From Enterobacter sp. 638 (GTDB lineage: Bacteria; Pseudomonadota; Gammaproteobacteria; Enterobacterales; Enterobacteriaceae), in contig NC_009436.1 of assembly GCF_000016325.1 (NCBI RefSeq), positions 3,844,001 to 3,908,000 on the forward strand: a stretch of 64,000 bases of DNA, in the 5' to 3' direction. Both the position numbers and the translations under genes were made by a program. Below, one piece after another: positions 51,636-62,301 of this stretch. The first letter of the stretch is position 1, and each line of letters opens with the position of its first letter. Under the pieces are notes generated by a model. The model did not search any database and was not told the origin of the DNA. It worked only from the letters and a program-made list of their open reading frames with translations.

Positions 51636-52153
51636 GGCTCACCCACTGAAGTGTGTTTACTCTCAGGCGGGGTTTTTAGCCCTGCCTCAACAAAATCGGC
51701 CATTTGCATCAGCACCACGCGCAGAGGCTTTGGCATCTGATCCAGTTCAATGGCATCCATTAAATTTTTGACGTACAGGCCCAGTTCGGTATCGCCTTCA
51801 ATGACCAGACGACGCTGGAAAAAGAGCGTATCAGGATCCTGTTTTCGTGCGGCGATCATCAGCAGATCGCTGGCGTCGGCGCTGAAACTGACGTCCGCCG
51901 TGGCAGAATCACTGACGATCAATCGGTCGTTTTCTACCGAGGTAAACCAGCGCAGCCCAATATCACGCACTTCAATACTCAGCCAGCGGCCTTCCAGAAA
52001 CGCCAGCTCGCCCTCTTCAAGCGCCTGACGAAATTGCCAGCTGAGCATTTGCTCAAGAACCTGACGTTTAAGGGCGAACGGCGCCAATTTTACCGGCACG
52101 CTCAACAGTGATGGGCCAAATTGGACGAGACGTGAACGCAGTTTATCCAGCAC
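51629..52153 (-). CDS. ubiT: SCP2-domain ubiquinone accessory factor UbiT
   Basis: 174 residues. SCP2 sterol-carrier-like lipid-binding domain (about residues 35-140, with RWFTSVENDRLIVSDSATADVSFSADASDLLMIAARKQDPDTLFF). In E. coli UbiT supports O2-independent ubiquinone synthesis with UbiU-UbiV and is divergent from ubiUV, exactly as here. Confidence 0.94.
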   Translation of the reverse strand: MLDKLRSRLVQFGPSLLSVPVKLAPFALKRQVLEQMLSWQFRQALEEGELAFLEGRWLSIEVRDIGLRWFTSVENDRLIVSDSATADVSFSADASDLLMIAARKQDPDTLFFQRRLVIEGDTELGLYVKNLMDAIELDQMPKPLRVVLMQMADFVEAGLKTPPESKHTSVGEPC

Positions 52154-52277
52154 GAGCTTTACTCCCTGATATCGTTAATCCGGTCATTTTGCCATATCCG
52201 GCGGTAGCCGTAGCGGCGTAAATCAACAAACCGTCTTGCTGCAACATTCATTATTGGTGTCATCAATACGCCATTAA

Positions 52278-52291
52278 CTGCCTTAAATCAA
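52278..52291. promoter_or_regulatory. FNR half-site candidate upstream of ubiUV
   Basis: CTGCC-TTAA-ATCAA has a perfect right half of TTGAT-N4-ATCAA and a poor left half; a second ATCAA half-site lies at 52222-52226. FNR controls ubiUV in E. coli. Weak by sequence alone. The rest of the 219-bp gap holds nothing else I can name. Confidence 0.3.
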
Positions 52292-52372
52292 AAATTGTCG
52301 CACGGAGGTTAATTAAACTCCCCGTTCGTTAACAATTTTGTGCCCTCTGGGGCAGCGGAATCAGGATAAATT

Positions 52373-53368
52373 ATGGAGCTGCTCTGTCCAGCCGGAAACC
52401 TCCCGGCACTTAAGGCGGCCATCGAAAATGGCGCCGACGCGGTCTATATCGGGCTGAAAGATGATACTAACGCCCGCCACTTTGCTGGCCTGAATTTCAC
52501 GGAGAAAAAACTCCAGGAAGCCGTCAATTTCGTACATCAGCACCGTCGTAAATTACATATCGCCATCAATACTTTTGCTCATCCCGATGGCTACGCGCGC
52601 TGGCAGCGCGCCGTGGATATGGCGGCTCAGCTTGGCGCAGATGCGCTGATTCTCGCTGATCTCGCCATGCTTGAGTATGCCGCAGAACGCTATCCGCATA
52701 TTGAGCGCCATGTCTCTGTTCAGGCTTCCGCCACCAACGAAGAGGCGGTTCGCTTCTATCATCGTCACTTTGACGTGGCTCGCGTGGTATTGCCGCGCGT
52801 GCTGTCTATTCATCAAGTTAAGCAACTGGCGCGCGTCTCGCCAGTTCCGTTGGAAGTTTTTGCCTTCGGTAGTCTGTGCATTATGGCGGAAGGTCGTTGC
52901 TACCTTTCCTCTTATTTGACCGGTGAATCGCCGAATACCGTGGGCGCGTGTTCCCCTGCCCGCTTTGTCCGCTGGCAGCAAACGCCACAAGGGCTGGAGT
53001 CGCGTCTTAACGACGTGCTTATCGACCGTTACCAGGATGGCGAAAACGCGGGCTATCCGACGCTGTGCAAAGGTCGCTATCTGGTGGATGGCGAGCGTTA
53101 CCACGCACTGGAAGAGCCGACCAGCCTGAATACGCTGGAACTGCTGCCAGAGCTGCTGGCCGCTAATATCGCCTCGGTCAAAATCGAAGGTCGTCAACGC
53201 AGCCCGGCGTATGTCAGCCAGGTGGCAAAAGTGTGGCGTCAGGCGATTGACCGCTGCATGGCCGATCCGCAGAACTACGCTCCGCAGCCCGCCTGGATGG
53301 AGACGCTTGGCGCTATGTCTGAAGGCACGCAAACCACGCTGGGTGCATATCACCGTAAATGGCAGTGA
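52373..53368 (+). CDS. ubiU: O2-independent ubiquinone hydroxylase component UbiU
   Basis: 331 residues, U32 peptidase-like fold. All four iron-sulphur ligands of E. coli UbiU are present at C169, C176, C193 and C232 (SLCIMAEGRC, VGACSPAR, YPTLCKGRY). With UbiV it hydroxylates the quinone ring under anoxia using prephenate as oxygen donor. Eight bases before ubiV. Confidence 0.96.
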   Translation: MELLCPAGNLPALKAAIENGADAVYIGLKDDTNARHFAGLNFTEKKLQEAVNFVHQHRRKLHIAINTFAHPDGYARWQRAVDMAAQLGADALILADLAMLEYAAERYPHIERHVSVQASATNEEAVRFYHRHFDVARVVLPRVLSIHQVKQLARVSPVPLEVFAFGSLCIMAEGRCYLSSYLTGESPNTVGACSPARFVRWQQTPQGLESRLNDVLIDRYQDGENAGYPTLCKGRYLVDGERYHALEEPTSLNTLELLPELLAANIASVKIEGRQRSPAYVSQVAKVWRQAIDRCMADPQNYAPQPAWMETLGAMSEGTQTTLGAYHRKWQ

Positions 53369-53376
53369 GATAATCA

Positions 53377-54255
53377 ATGAAATATTCATTAGGACCGGTG
53401 CTCTATTACTGGTCAAAAGAGACGCTGGAAGATTTTTACCAGCAGGCAGCGACAAGCAGCGCCGACACGATTTATCTCGGTGAATCCGTGTGCAGTAAAC
53501 GTCGCGCCACCAAGGTGGGCGAATGGCTGGAGATGGCCAAAAGTCTTGCCGGTAGCGGGAAACAGGTTGTGCTCTCAACGCTGGCGCTGGTACAGGCGTC
53601 GTCGGAACTGGGCGAGATTAAACGTTACGTCGAGAACGGGGATTTCCTGCTGGAAGCCAGCGATCTCGGGGTGGTGAACATGTGCGCCGAGCGTAAACTG
53701 CCGTTCGTGGCCGGACACGCGTTGAACTGCTACAACGCGGTGACGCTGCGCCTGCTACTGAAACAAGGGATGACCCGCTGGTGTATGCCTGTCGAATTAT
53801 CCCGCGACTGGCTCGTCAATCTGCTGAACCAGTGCGACGATCTGGGCATCCGCGATCGGTTTGAAGTGGAAGTGTTGAGCTACGGACATCTTCCGCTGGC
53901 CTACTCGGCACGCTGCTTTACCGCCCGCTCGGAAGACAAACCTAAAGACGAATGTGAAACCTGCTGCATCAAATACCCGAACGGGCGCAGCATGTTATCG
54001 CAGGAAAATCAGCAGGTGTTTGTCCTCAACGGCATTCAGACGATGAGCGGTTACGTGTATAACCTTGGCAACGAGTTAACGTCGATGCACGGCGTGGTGG
54101 ATATGGTGCGTCTCTCCCCGCTGGATACCGATGTTTTCGCGATGATGGATGCGTTCCGCGCCAATGAAAAGGGTGGCGCGCCTTTGCCGTTAAAGGCAAA
54201 CAGTGACTGCAACGGTTACTGGAAACGTCTGGCGGGGCTGGAACTGCAGGCGTAA
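53377..54255 (+). CDS. ubiV: O2-independent ubiquinone hydroxylase component UbiV
   Basis: 292 residues, U32 family. Iron-sulphur ligands C39, C180, C193 and C197 are conserved (GESVCSKRR, SARCFTARSE, DECETCC). Heterodimer partner of UbiU. Followed by 131 bp containing a large inverted repeat before yhbW. Confidence 0.96.
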   Translation: MKYSLGPVLYYWSKETLEDFYQQAATSSADTIYLGESVCSKRRATKVGEWLEMAKSLAGSGKQVVLSTLALVQASSELGEIKRYVENGDFLLEASDLGVVNMCAERKLPFVAGHALNCYNAVTLRLLLKQGMTRWCMPVELSRDWLVNLLNQCDDLGIRDRFEVEVLSYGHLPLAYSARCFTARSEDKPKDECETCCIKYPNGRSMLSQENQQVFVLNGIQTMSGYVYNLGNELTSMHGVVDMVRLSPLDTDVFAMMDAFRANEKGGAPLPLKANSDCNGYWKRLAGLELQA

Positions 54256-54311
54256 AGAGACGCCAAATCCTTCAAGCTGCATCAGGGCTGCGTGAAGGAC
54301 GACATGAATAA

Positions 54312-54383
54312 AGCTCACTTTGTTAACAACGGTTATCAAATTTTAATGCACTATTAAAAGATTCACCGTCGACAAAGTGAGCT
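54312..54383 (+). promoter_or_regulatory. 72-bp nested inverted repeat covering the yhbW ribosome binding site
   Basis: Outer arms AGCTCACTTTGT (54312-54323) and ACAAAGTGAGCT (54372-54383) are perfect complements over 12 bp. Within them ACGGT pairs with ACCGT, and TTTTAAT (54341-54347) pairs with ATTAAAA (54353-54359). The right outer arm contains the only Shine-Dalgarno-like sequence (GTGAG) and ends three bases before the yhbW ATG. Confidence 0.7.
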
Positions 54384-54386
54384 GTT

Positions 54387-55394
54387 ATGACTGATAAATC
54401 CATTCCGTTTTCGGTGCTGGACCTGGCACCGATTCCCGAAGGTTCTTCTGCCAAAGAAGCTTTCTCGCATTCTCTGGATCTTGCCCGTCTCGCGGAACAG
54501 CGCGGCTATCATCGCTACTGGCTGGCGGAACATCACAATATGGTCGGCATCGCCAGCGCGGCAACGTCGGTACTGATTGGCTATCTTGCCGCCAATACCA
54601 CCACGCTTCATCTTGGCTCGGGCGGTGTGATGCTGCCAAACCATTCCCCTCTGGTGATTGCTGAGCAATTTGGCACGCTGAATACGCTCTATCCTGGTCG
54701 TATCGATTTAGGATTGGGACGCGCGCCCGGTAGCGATCAGCCTACCATGCGTGCGCTGCGTCGCCATATGGGCGGTGATATTGATAACTTCCCGCGCGAT
54801 GTAGCGGAATTAGTGGACTGGTTTGATGCACATGATCCCAATCCACAGGTACGCCCGGTGCCAGGTTACGGCGAGCAGGTGCCGGTATGGCTGTTAGGGT
54901 CAAGCCTTTATAGCGCGCAGTTGGCAGCGCAGCTTGGCCTGCCGTTTGCGTTTGCCTCGCATTTTGCACCGGATATGCTTCACCAGGCGCTGCATCTCTA
55001 CCGCACGAACTTTAAACCGTCGGCACGACTGGAAAAGCCGTATGCCATGGTGTGCATTAACATCATCGCGGCTGACAGCAATCGTGATGCGGAATTCTTA
55101 TTTACCTCGATGCAGCAAGCCTTCGCGAAGTTGCGTCGTGGCGAAAGCGGACAGCTGCCGCCACCCGTGGAAAATATGCATCAGCTTTGGTCGGCATCAG
55201 AACAGTACGGTGTCCAGCAAGCGCTGAGCATGTCTCTGGTGGGTGATAAAGCGAAAGTACGTCACGGTCTGGAAGCGGTACTGCGTGAAACGCAGGCGGA
55301 CGAGATTATGGTTAACGGACAAATTTACGATAACCAGGCGCGTTTGCATTCCTTTGATTTAGCGATGCAGGTGAAAGAAGAACTGCTGGGTTAA
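54387..55394 (+). CDS. yhbW: Luciferase-like flavin monooxygenase YhbW
   Basis: 335 residues. Bacterial luciferase-like alkanal monooxygenase fold: [73 protein letters not shown] and [13 protein letters not shown] are the family motifs (FMN site). Substrate unknown. It follows ubiUV and carries a large inverted repeat at its start. Confidence 0.93.
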   Translation: MTDKSIPFSVLDLAPIPEGSSAKEAFSHSLDLARLAEQRGYHRYWLAEHHNMVGIASAATSVLIGYLAANTTTLHLGSGGVMLPNHSPLVIAEQFGTLNTLYPGRIDLGLGRAPGSDQPTMRALRRHMGGDIDNFPRDVAELVDWFDAHDPNPQVRPVPGYGEQVPVWLLGSSLYSAQLAAQLGLPFAFASHFAPDMLHQALHLYRTNFKPSARLEKPYAMVCINIIAADSNRDAEFLFTSMQQAFAKLRRGESGQLPPPVENMHQLWSASEQYGVQQALSMSLVGDKAKVRHGLEAVLRETQADEIMVNGQIYDNQARLHSFDLAMQVKEELLG

Positions 55395-55405
55395 TGATGA
55401 TGAGC

Positions 55406-55430
55406 ACCCTCTCCTTGCGGGAGAGGGTGA
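55406..55430. terminator. REP-like hairpin between yhbW and mtr
   Basis: CACCCTCTCC-TTGC-GGGAGAGGGTG between convergent genes; same family as 3858-3893. Confidence 0.55.
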
Positions 55431-55440
55431 AAAGAGGGAT

Positions 55441-56685
55441 TTACTGATAAACCGGCAACAAATCAAAGCTCGACAGGATATGTACCAGCGCGTTGCCAAC
55501 GCCAAATACCAGAATCAGCGCAATCATCGGCTTTCCGCCCCAGACGCGGAACTTTGGGCTGCCGAAACGTTTACGCGATTTTCTCGCCAGCAGTGCCGGA
55601 ACAATCGCGGCCCAGATGGTTGCCGCTAGCCCCGCATAGCCAATGGCATACAGGAAACCGTTCGGCCACATCAGCCCGCCAACGATCGGCGGCAAAAAGG
55701 TCAGCAGCGCCGTTTTTAAACGTCCAATGGCGGAATCATCAAAACCAAACAGATCGGCGAGATAGTCAAACAGCCCCAACGTCACCCCGAGGAAAGAACT
55801 CGCAACGGCGAAGTTTGAGAAGACGACTAACAGCAGATCCAGACTACGGCTGTTAAGGACGCCGCTCAGCGCCTGTACCAGCACATCAATGTTTCCGCCC
55901 TTCGCCGCGATACCAATAAACTCCGGACGCGGAATATTGCCCATCGTCCCTAACAACCAGATGATATAAAGCGCCAACGCCAGCAGCGTGCCGTATACCA
56001 GGCAGCGAATAATGGTGTGCGGATCTTTACCGTAATACTTCATCAGGCTCGGCACGTTGCCGTGATAACCAAATGATGCCAGACAGAATGGCAGCGTCAT
56101 CAGCAAATACGGCGAGTAGGATGCGTTGCTTTCTGCCACGTTAAACAGCGTCGTCGGCGTGACATGCCCCAGCAGGCTGCCGAAAGTCAGGAAGAAAGTG
56201 ATGACTTTGGCACCGAGCACAATCGCCGTCATGCGGCTGACCGCTTTGGTACTGATCCAGACGATAAAAGCCACTGCGAGAGCAAACGTCAGGCCCGCCA
56301 GGCGCGCCGGAACATTCAGCGACATTTCCGCAAAAGTATGGTGAAGAATCGAACCGCTCGCTGAAATATATGCGTAGGTGAGGATATACAGCACAAAGGC
56401 AATAGAGATGCCGTTGACCACGTTCCAGCGCTTACCGAGCAAGTCTTTGGTGAGGGTGTCGAAGCTCGACCCAATGCGATAGTTAAGGTTCGCCTCAAGG
56501 ATCATCAGTCCGGAATGCAACATGCAGAACCAGGTAAACACCAACGCCGCCAGTGACCAGAAAAACCACGCACCCGACATCACCACCGGCAGAGAAAACA
56601 TCCCCGCACCAATAATGGTACCGCCAATAATCACCACGCCGCCAAGCAGCGAAGGTGACGTTTGTGTGGTCGTTAGTGTCGCCAT
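55441..56685 (-). CDS. mtr: High-affinity tryptophan permease Mtr
   Basis: 414 residues from the ATG at 56685, as in E. coli. Aromatic amino acid permease (ArAAP) family, 11 helices; [30 protein letters not shown] is the TM1 region. Imports tryptophan by proton symport. The upstream TrpR-operator-like sequence predicts repression by TrpR-Trp and TyrR activation. Confidence 0.96.
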   Translation of the reverse strand: MATLTTTQTSPSLLGGVVIIGGTIIGAGMFSLPVVMSGAWFFWSLAALVFTWFCMLHSGLMILEANLNYRIGSSFDTLTKDLLGKRWNVVNGISIAFVLYILTYAYISASGSILHHTFAEMSLNVPARLAGLTFALAVAFIVWISTKAVSRMTAIVLGAKVITFFLTFGSLLGHVTPTTLFNVAESNASYSPYLLMTLPFCLASFGYHGNVPSLMKYYGKDPHTIIRCLVYGTLLALALYIIWLLGTMGNIPRPEFIGIAAKGGNIDVLVQALSGVLNSRSLDLLLVVFSNFAVASSFLGVTLGLFDYLADLFGFDDSAIGRLKTALLTFLPPIVGGLMWPNGFLYAIGYAGLAATIWAAIVPALLARKSRKRFGSPKFRVWGGKPMIALILVFGVGNALVHILSSFDLLPVYQ

Positions 56686-56737
56686 ACCGCCAATTCTCCA
56701 GTGAAAAATAGTGCTACTCAATCTAATGCGTCGCACT

Positions 56738-56755
56738 GTACCAGTACAGGAGTAC
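56738..56755 (-). promoter_or_regulatory. TrpR operator candidate of mtr
   Basis: On the minus strand GTACTCCTGTACTGGTAC, an imperfect dyad of the GTAC-TAG type, overlapping the promoter. A TAGATT -10-like hexamer follows on the minus strand. It matches the E. coli mtr operator as I remember it. Confidence 0.65.
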
Positions 56756-56763
56756 AAAAGGAA

Positions 56764-56796
56764 TAAAAAAAGCCCCGATAGTCTTTATCGGGGCTG
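56764..56796 (-). terminator. Terminator after deaD
   Basis: On the minus strand AGCCCCGATA-AAGAC-TATCGGGGCTTTTTTT. Confidence 0.9.
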
Positions 56797-56827
56797 TATA
56801 TATTACTTTACGCTAGAGACGAAAGGC

Positions 56828-58795
56828 TTACGCGTCGCGACGACGAGTAGGAGCAGCACCGTCTTCGCGGCGTGGACCACGGTTTTCACGACGTTCACCG
56901 CTGAAGCGACCTGCACCAGCACCAGCTGGCGCTGCGCCATCACGACGAGGACCTCGACCGCCTTCACGACGCTCACCGCCACCGAAGCTACGACGTTCGC
57001 CCGCAGGACGATCGCCTTCACGACGAGGACCACGGTCTGGACGCGGCTGGGCATCACCCATCAACTGCATGTTCATCGGCTTGTTCAGGATGCGGGTGCG
57101 AGTAAAGTGCTGCAGAACTTCGCCCGGCATGCCTTTAGGCAGCTCGATAGTTGAGTGAGTACCAAACAGTTTGATGTTACCAATGTAACGGCTGCTGATA
57201 TCGCCTTCGTTAGCGATAGCGCCAACGATATGACGAACTTCAACACCATCATCACGGCCAACTTCAATACGGTACAGTTCCATATCGCCAGCTTCACGAC
57301 GTTCACGACGTGGACGCTCTTCACCAGCAGCGCCAGCAGCGCCAGCAGCGCCAGCAGCACGTTCTGGACGTGGGCCACGATCGTTACGATCGCCACGGTC
57401 ATTACGGTCGCGACGCTCAAAGCGCTCGTCACGTTCACGGAATTCACGCTTAGGACGCATCGGTGCATCAGCTGGCACGATCAGAGCGCGTTCGCCCTGA
57501 GCCATTTTCAGCAGTGCTGCAGCCAGCGTTTCGATATCCAGCTCTTCGCCTTCTGCGGTCGGCTTGATTTGCGTCAGCAGTTCACGATATTTGTCCAGAT
57601 CGCTGCTTTCCAACTGCTGCTGTACTTTAGCGGCGAACTTCTCCAGACGGCGTTTGCCCAGCAGCTCTGCGTTAGGCAGGTCTGCTTCTGGAATGGTCAA
57701 CTTCATGATGCGTTCAATGTTACGCAGCAGACGACGCTCACGGTTCTCAACGAACAGCAGCGCACGACCCGCACGACCCGCACGACCGGTACGACCGATA
57801 CGGTGAACGTAAGACTCAGAGTCCATCGGGATGTCGTAGTTAACAACCAGGCTGATACGCTCAACATCCAGACCACGTGCTGCAACGTCAGTTGCAATCA
57901 GAATATCCAGACGACCGTCTTTCAGACGTTCCAGAGTCTGCTCACGCAGTGACTGGTTCATGTCACCGTTCAGCGCGGCGCTGTTATAACCGCTACGCTC
58001 CAGCGCTTCAGCCACTTCCAGAGTCGCATTTTTGGTACGAACGAAGATAATCGCCGCATCAAAATCTTCTGCTTCCAGGAAACGCACCAGCGCTTCGTTT
58101 TTACGCATTCCGTGTACCGACCAGAAAGTCTGGCTGATGTCCGGGCGCGTCGTTACGCTAGACTGGATACGCACTTCCTGCGGATCCTTCATGAAACGAC
58201 GGGTAATACGACGGATCGCTTCTGGCATGGTTGCAGAGAACAGAGCGGTCTGATGACCTTCTGGGATCTGCGCCATAATCGTTTCTACGTCTTCGATGAA
58301 GCCCATGCGGAGCATTTCGTCAGCTTCATCCAGAACCAGACCTTTCAGTTTAGAGAGATCCAGTGTACCGCGTTTCAGGTGATCCAGCAGACGACCCGGC
58401 GTACCGACGACAATCTGTGGGCCCTGACGCAGGGCGCGTAACTGCACGTCATAACGCTGGCCGCCGTAAAGGGCTACCACATTCACGCCGCGCATGTGTT
58501 TAGAGAATTCAGTCATAGCTTCCGCCACCTGAACAGCCAGTTCACGGGTCGGAGCCAATACGAGGATCTGCGGTGCACGCAGTTCCGGATCAATGTTGTT
58601 CAGCAGGGGCAGCGAGAATGCTGCGGTTTTACCACTGCCAGTCTGGGCCATGCCCAGCACGTCACGACCAGAGAGCAAATGCGGGATGCATTCTGCCTGG
58701 ATCGGAGATGGTTTTTCGTAACCCAGATCGGTAAGGGCTTCAAGGATAGGAGCCTTCAGCCCCAGATCTGCAAAAGTGGTTTCGAATTCAGCCAT
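56828..58795 (-). CDS. deaD: Cold-shock DEAD-box RNA helicase DeaD (CsdA)
   Basis: 655 residues (E. coli 629), start ATG at 58795. Q motif ([26 protein letters not shown]), Walker A AQTGSGKT (50-57), DEAD in [25 protein letters not shown]. The C-terminus holds the RNA-binding domain and long Arg/Gly/Asp/Glu-rich repeats, including an Ala-Ala-Gly triplet run (57325-57357). It acts in 50S assembly and the cold degradosome. Its start overlaps yrbN. Confidence 0.96.
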   Translation of the reverse strand: MAEFETTFADLGLKAPILEALTDLGYEKPSPIQAECIPHLLSGRDVLGMAQTGSGKTAAFSLPLLNNIDPELRAPQILVLAPTRELAVQVAEAMTEFSKHMRGVNVVALYGGQRYDVQLRALRQGPQIVVGTPGRLLDHLKRGTLDLSKLKGLVLDEADEMLRMGFIEDVETIMAQIPEGHQTALFSATMPEAIRRITRRFMKDPQEVRIQSSVTTRPDISQTFWSVHGMRKNEALVRFLEAEDFDAAIIFVRTKNATLEVAEALERSGYNSAALNGDMNQSLREQTLERLKDGRLDILIATDVAARGLDVERISLVVNYDIPMDSESYVHRIGRTGRAGRAGRALLFVENRERRLLRNIERIMKLTIPEADLPNAELLGKRRLEKFAAKVQQQLESSDLDKYRELLTQIKPTAEGEELDIETLAAALLKMAQGERALIVPADAPMRPKREFRERDERFERRDRNDRGDRNDRGPRPERAAGAAGAAGAAGEERPRRERREAGDMELYRIEVGRDDGVEVRHIVGAIANEGDISSRYIGNIKLFGTHSTIELPKGMPGEVLQHFTRTRILNKPMNMQLMGDAQPRPDRGPRREGDRPAGERRSFGGGERREGGRGPRRDGAAPAGAGAGRFSGERRENRGPRREDGAAPTRRRDA

Positions 58796-58868
58796 GTAGT
58801 ACAAGTGCCTCGATATTAATGGCGGCCAGTCTACATAACTCATCGTGAAAATGATTAGCGATTTTCAT
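58788..58868 (-). CDS. yrbN: 26-residue leader peptide YrbN
   Basis: Encodes a 26-residue peptide beginning [18 protein letters not shown] and ending VLHG, with the same length and [10 protein letters not shown] core as E. coli YrbN. It overlaps the deaD start codon region by eight bases (stop TGA at 58788-58790, deaD ATG 58793-58795), consistent with translational coupling. No strong Shine-Dalgarno is visible. Confidence 0.85.
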   Translation of the reverse strand: MKIANHFHDELCRLAAINIEALVLHG

Positions 58869-58917
58869 TGAAAAGTGTGAACCGGCTCAAAGTAGGTGTA
58901 TTGACGAACAACAACGC

Positions 58918-58936
58918 CCTCACCAGTTAAGGTGAT
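58918..58936 (-). terminator. Hairpin between nlpI and yrbN
   Basis: TCACC-AGTTAA-GGTGA (58920-58935), no T-run. It may be a weak terminator or a processing site between nlpI and the yrbN-deaD unit. Confidence 0.35.
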
Positions 58937-58975
58937 GGCAATCATAAGATTACGGGCTGATGTTTATGTCGTCAG

Positions 58976-59860
58976 CTATTGCTGGTCCGATTCTGCCAGG
59001 TCGTCGTGCTCCTGGCCCAAGAGCGATAATTCCAACAATGCATAACGGTGCTCAACGAAGTTGTGTACGTTGTTAGCAACCGCCAATTTGAACAGTGCCG
59101 TAGCGCTGTCCATATCCCCCAGACTTAGGTAGTACTTACCTAAATAGAAGTTGGTTTCACTGAGATGCTCAGCGAGCGAGGTGTTATCCGTTGCGTCCGC
59201 CTTGAGCCGATCCATTAGCGTTGCTTCGCTAATGTTGCCCAGGTAGAACTCGACAATGTTCCATCCCCATTGTTCCTTGTCCGATTTCTCGAAGCGTTGT
59301 TTTAACGCCTCTTTTGCCTGCTTCTCATTGAGCTTCTGCTCAACGATGTAAAGCCACAGGACACGGAAAGGATCATTAGGATCGTCTTGATAAAACGCCA
59401 GCAGATCATCTTGCGCTAACTTGTCACGACCGCCGTAATACAATGCGATACCGCGATTCAAGTGCGCGTAGTTGTAAGTTGGATCAAGCTCAAGTACAGA
59501 ATCAAACGCTTCATAGGCAGCATCAAAATTGCCTGCCTGCGTTAAATATATGCCTAAGTAATTGAATACTTCAGGCATATCAGGTCGGATTGCCAGCGCT
59601 TGTGAAAAATCATTTCGCGCTAGTGCCCTCAGACCGAGACTATCATACAACACTCCGCGCTCATATAAAAGCTGTGCGCGTTCATCATCGGTTAAAGCCC
59701 GACTGGCAAGAATTTGTTCCATGCGTGCCAGAATCACTTCTTGCTGCAAAGTGGGTTGCAATGGCACTGCGAGAACTTCGCTCTTACGCCAGGCAGAGTT
59801 GCTGCATCCTGCCAGCGTTAAAGCTGTCGCAACGAAACACCAGCGCAAAAAAGGCTTCAT
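58976..59860 (-). CDS. nlpI: Outer-membrane lipoprotein NlpI
   Basis: 294 residues with the start at 59860, as in E. coli. Lipobox Cys19 (LTLAGC), then TPR repeats ([49 protein letters not shown]). Adaptor for the protease Prc that degrades the endopeptidase MepS, and scaffold for peptidoglycan hydrolases. In the pnp transcript region, as in E. coli. Confidence 0.96.
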   Translation of the reverse strand: MKPFLRWCFVATALTLAGCSNSAWRKSEVLAVPLQPTLQQEVILARMEQILASRALTDDERAQLLYERGVLYDSLGLRALARNDFSQALAIRPDMPEVFNYLGIYLTQAGNFDAAYEAFDSVLELDPTYNYAHLNRGIALYYGGRDKLAQDDLLAFYQDDPNDPFRVLWLYIVEQKLNEKQAKEALKQRFEKSDKEQWGWNIVEFYLGNISEATLMDRLKADATDNTSLAEHLSETNFYLGKYYLSLGDMDSATALFKLAVANNVHNFVEHRYALLELSLLGQEHDDLAESDQQ

Positions 59861-59935
59861 TTCCACTCCCGAAGACAACTATTGGATGAACGTCCTGTCC
59901 CCCGGCTGCTAACAAGGCGTCCTGCCTGATAATAG

Positions 59936-59956
59936 GCCCTCCACTAATGCGGAGGG
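59936..59956 (-). terminator. Hairpin between pnp and nlpI
   Basis: GCCCTCC-ACTAATG-CGGAGGGC between pnp and nlpI, lacking a T-run; partial terminator. Confidence 0.4.
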
Positions 59957-59967
59957 CAAATGCAACG

Positions 59968-62103
59968 TTACTCGCCTTGCTCTGCAGCCGGCGCTTCCGG
60001 CGCGGCAGCAGGTTGAGTCTGCTCGGTTGCTTCTTTGATGCTAAGGCGAACACGGCCCTGGCGATCAACTTCCAGAACTTTAACTGGAACTTCCTGACCC
60101 ATCTGTAGGTAATCGGTCACTTTCTCAACACGCTTGTCAGCGATCTGAGAGATGTGAACCAGACCTTCTTTACCGCCACCAATGGCAACGAATGCGCCAA
60201 AGTCAACGATACGAGTCACTTTACCATTGTAGATACGGCCCACTTCGATTTCTGCCGTAATCTCTTCGATACGACGAATAGCGAATTTCGCTTTCTCACC
60301 GTCGGTCGCTGCAATTTTAACAGTACCGTCGTCTTCGATTTCGATGGTGGTGCCGGTTTCTTCGGTCAGTGCACGGATAACAGAACCGCCTTTACCGATA
60401 ACATCTTTGATTTTGTCTGGACTGATCTTGATGGTATGGATACGCGGTGCGAACTGAGAAATGTCGCCGCGTGGCGCGTTAATCGCCTGCTCCATTACGC
60501 CCAGGATGTGCAGACGCGCACCTTTAGCCTGGTTCAGTGCAACCTGCATGATCTCTTTGGTGATGCCTTCAATTTTGATATCCATCTGCAGAGCAGAGAT
60601 ACCTTCGCGGGAACCCGCGACTTTGAAGTCCATATCACCAAGGTGATCTTCGTCGCCCAGAATGTCAGACAGAACAACAAAGTTGTCGCCTTCTTTCACC
60701 AGGCCCATTGCGATACCCGCAACAGCAGCTTTGATCGGTACGCCAGCATCCATCAGAGCCAGAGATGCGCCACACACGGAAGCCATAGAAGAAGAACCGT
60801 TAGATTCGGTGATTTCAGAAACCACACGAACGGTGTAAGGGAATTTGTCAGCCTCTGGCATAACAGCCAGTACGCCACGCTTCGCCAGACGACCGTGACC
60901 AATTTCACGACGCTTAGGCGAGCCTACCATACCGGTTTCACCTACGGAGTACGGAGGGAAGTTATAGTGGAACAGGAAGCTGTCAGTGCGATCGCCCATC
61001 AGTTCGTCGATGTTCTGTGCGTCACGAGCGGTGCCCAGAGTCGCAGTCACCAGCGCCTGAGTTTCGCCACGGGTGAACAGTGCAGAACCGTGAGTACGTG
61101 GCAGAACGCCCGTACGCACATCCAGACCACGGATCATGTCTTTTTCACGGCCATCGATACGCGGCTCGCCAGCCAGAACACGGCTACGAACAGCATTTTT
61201 CTCAATAGCGTGCAGAATTTCGCTTAGTTCGTTAGCGTCCAGAGACTCATCTTCTGCAACCAGCGTAGCGATGGTTTCAGATTTGATCACATCAATCTGT
61301 GCATAACGTTCTTGTTTGTCAGTGATGCGGTATGCATCGCTCAGACGCGCTTCAGCCAGTGCAGCAACGCGCGCATTCAGCGCTTCGTTAACGGCTTCTG
61401 GCTGCCAGTCCCAACGTGGTTTACCGGCTTCTTTCACCAGATCTTTGATGTTTTCAATAACGATCTGCTGCTGCTCGTGGCCAAAGACCACTGCGCCCAG
61501 CATCTGGTCTTCGCTCAGCAGTTCTGCTTCCGATTCAACCATCAACACTGCAGCTTCGGTACCTGCAACAACCAGATCCAGCTTACTTTCTTTCAGCTCG
61601 TCCTGAGTCGGGTTCAGTACGTACTGGTCATTGATATAACCCACACGAGCAGAACCGATAGGACCGTTGAACGGAAGACCGGACAGAGACAGCGCAGCGG
61701 AAGCGCCGATCATCGCTACGATGTCCGGGTTAACCTGTGGGTTAACGGAAACAACGGTGGCAATAACCTGAACTTCGTTAATGAAGCCTTCCGGGAACAG
61801 CGGACGAACCGGGCGGTCGATCAGACGCGCAATCAGGGTTTCGCCTTCGCTTGGACGGCCTTCACGACGGAAGAAGCCACCAGGAATTTTACCAGCAGCG
61901 TAAGTACGCTCCTGATAGTTAACGGTCAGCGGGAAGAAGTCCTGGCCTGGCTTAGTTTTTTTCTGGCCAACTACGGTCACGAATACAGCAGTGTCATCCA
62001 TGCTTACCATAACGGCAGCAGTAGCCTGACGTGCCATCATGCCGGTTTCCAGCGTGACGGTATGCTGACCATACTGGAATTTACGAACGATCGGATTCAG
62101 CAA
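59968..62103 (-). CDS. pnp: Polynucleotide phosphorylase Pnp
   Basis: 711 residues starting at TTG (62101-62103), as in E. coli; AAGGA is five to six bases upstream. Two RNase PH domains ([67 protein letters not shown]), then KH ([20 protein letters not shown]) and S1 ([26 protein letters not shown]) domains. It is a 3' to 5' exoribonuclease of the degradosome. Autoregulated through the RNase III-cleaved leader. Confidence 0.97.
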   Translation of the reverse strand: MLNPIVRKFQYGQHTVTLETGMMARQATAAVMVSMDDTAVFVTVVGQKKTKPGQDFFPLTVNYQERTYAAGKIPGGFFRREGRPSEGETLIARLIDRPVRPLFPEGFINEVQVIATVVSVNPQVNPDIVAMIGASAALSLSGLPFNGPIGSARVGYINDQYVLNPTQDELKESKLDLVVAGTEAAVLMVESEAELLSEDQMLGAVVFGHEQQQIVIENIKDLVKEAGKPRWDWQPEAVNEALNARVAALAEARLSDAYRITDKQERYAQIDVIKSETIATLVAEDESLDANELSEILHAIEKNAVRSRVLAGEPRIDGREKDMIRGLDVRTGVLPRTHGSALFTRGETQALVTATLGTARDAQNIDELMGDRTDSFLFHYNFPPYSVGETGMVGSPKRREIGHGRLAKRGVLAVMPEADKFPYTVRVVSEITESNGSSSMASVCGASLALMDAGVPIKAAVAGIAMGLVKEGDNFVVLSDILGDEDHLGDMDFKVAGSREGISALQMDIKIEGITKEIMQVALNQAKGARLHILGVMEQAINAPRGDISQFAPRIHTIKISPDKIKDVIGKGGSVIRALTEETGTTIEIEDDGTVKIAATDGEKAKFAIRRIEEITAEIEVGRIYNGKVTRIVDFGAFVAIGGGKEGLVHISQIADKRVEKVTDYLQMGQEVPVKVLEVDRQGRVRLSIKEATEQTQPAAAPEAPAAEQGE

Positions 62104-62126
62104 AATTCTGTCCTTTCTTAATAGAT

Positions 62127-62231
62127 GACAGCACACCCACGGTGTGCTGTCGATTTAACCCGACCTTCTTCGCATCCTCGCGACTAATGACAACCGACAC
62201 CCCCATGGGTGAAGCCTCTCATTAGCCGCGC
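62127..62231 (-). promoter_or_regulatory. pnp leader: RNase III stem-loops and pnp autoregulation site
   Basis: A long stem pairs CTAATGA with TCATTAG and flanking CGCG (about 62179-62231). A separate perfect hairpin GACAGCACACC/GGTGTGCTGTC is at 62127-62151. This matches the E. coli pnp leader cleaved by RNase III. The opposite strand of this gap carries the small RNA SraG in E. coli; I cannot confirm it here. A promoter-like TATAAA (minus, 62252-62257) lies upstream. Confidence 0.8.
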
Positions 62232-62301
62232 GAACCTCTGCAATGAAGATCATTTATAGCAACAATACAATAGTTTCCAGTGAATTGCTGCCGTCTGGTT
62301 G

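Noticed and set aside
54256..54300. ERIC fragment after ubiV (TTCAAGCTGCATCAGG)
   Set aside because: Resembles part of an ERIC end but is too short and lacks the core; chance similarity cannot be excluded.
60154..61227. 357-codon plus-strand frame inside pnp, and 61312-62121
   Set aside because: Antisense shadows of pnp with composition (Phe, Thr, Asn rich) explained by the reverse complement of the pnp codons.
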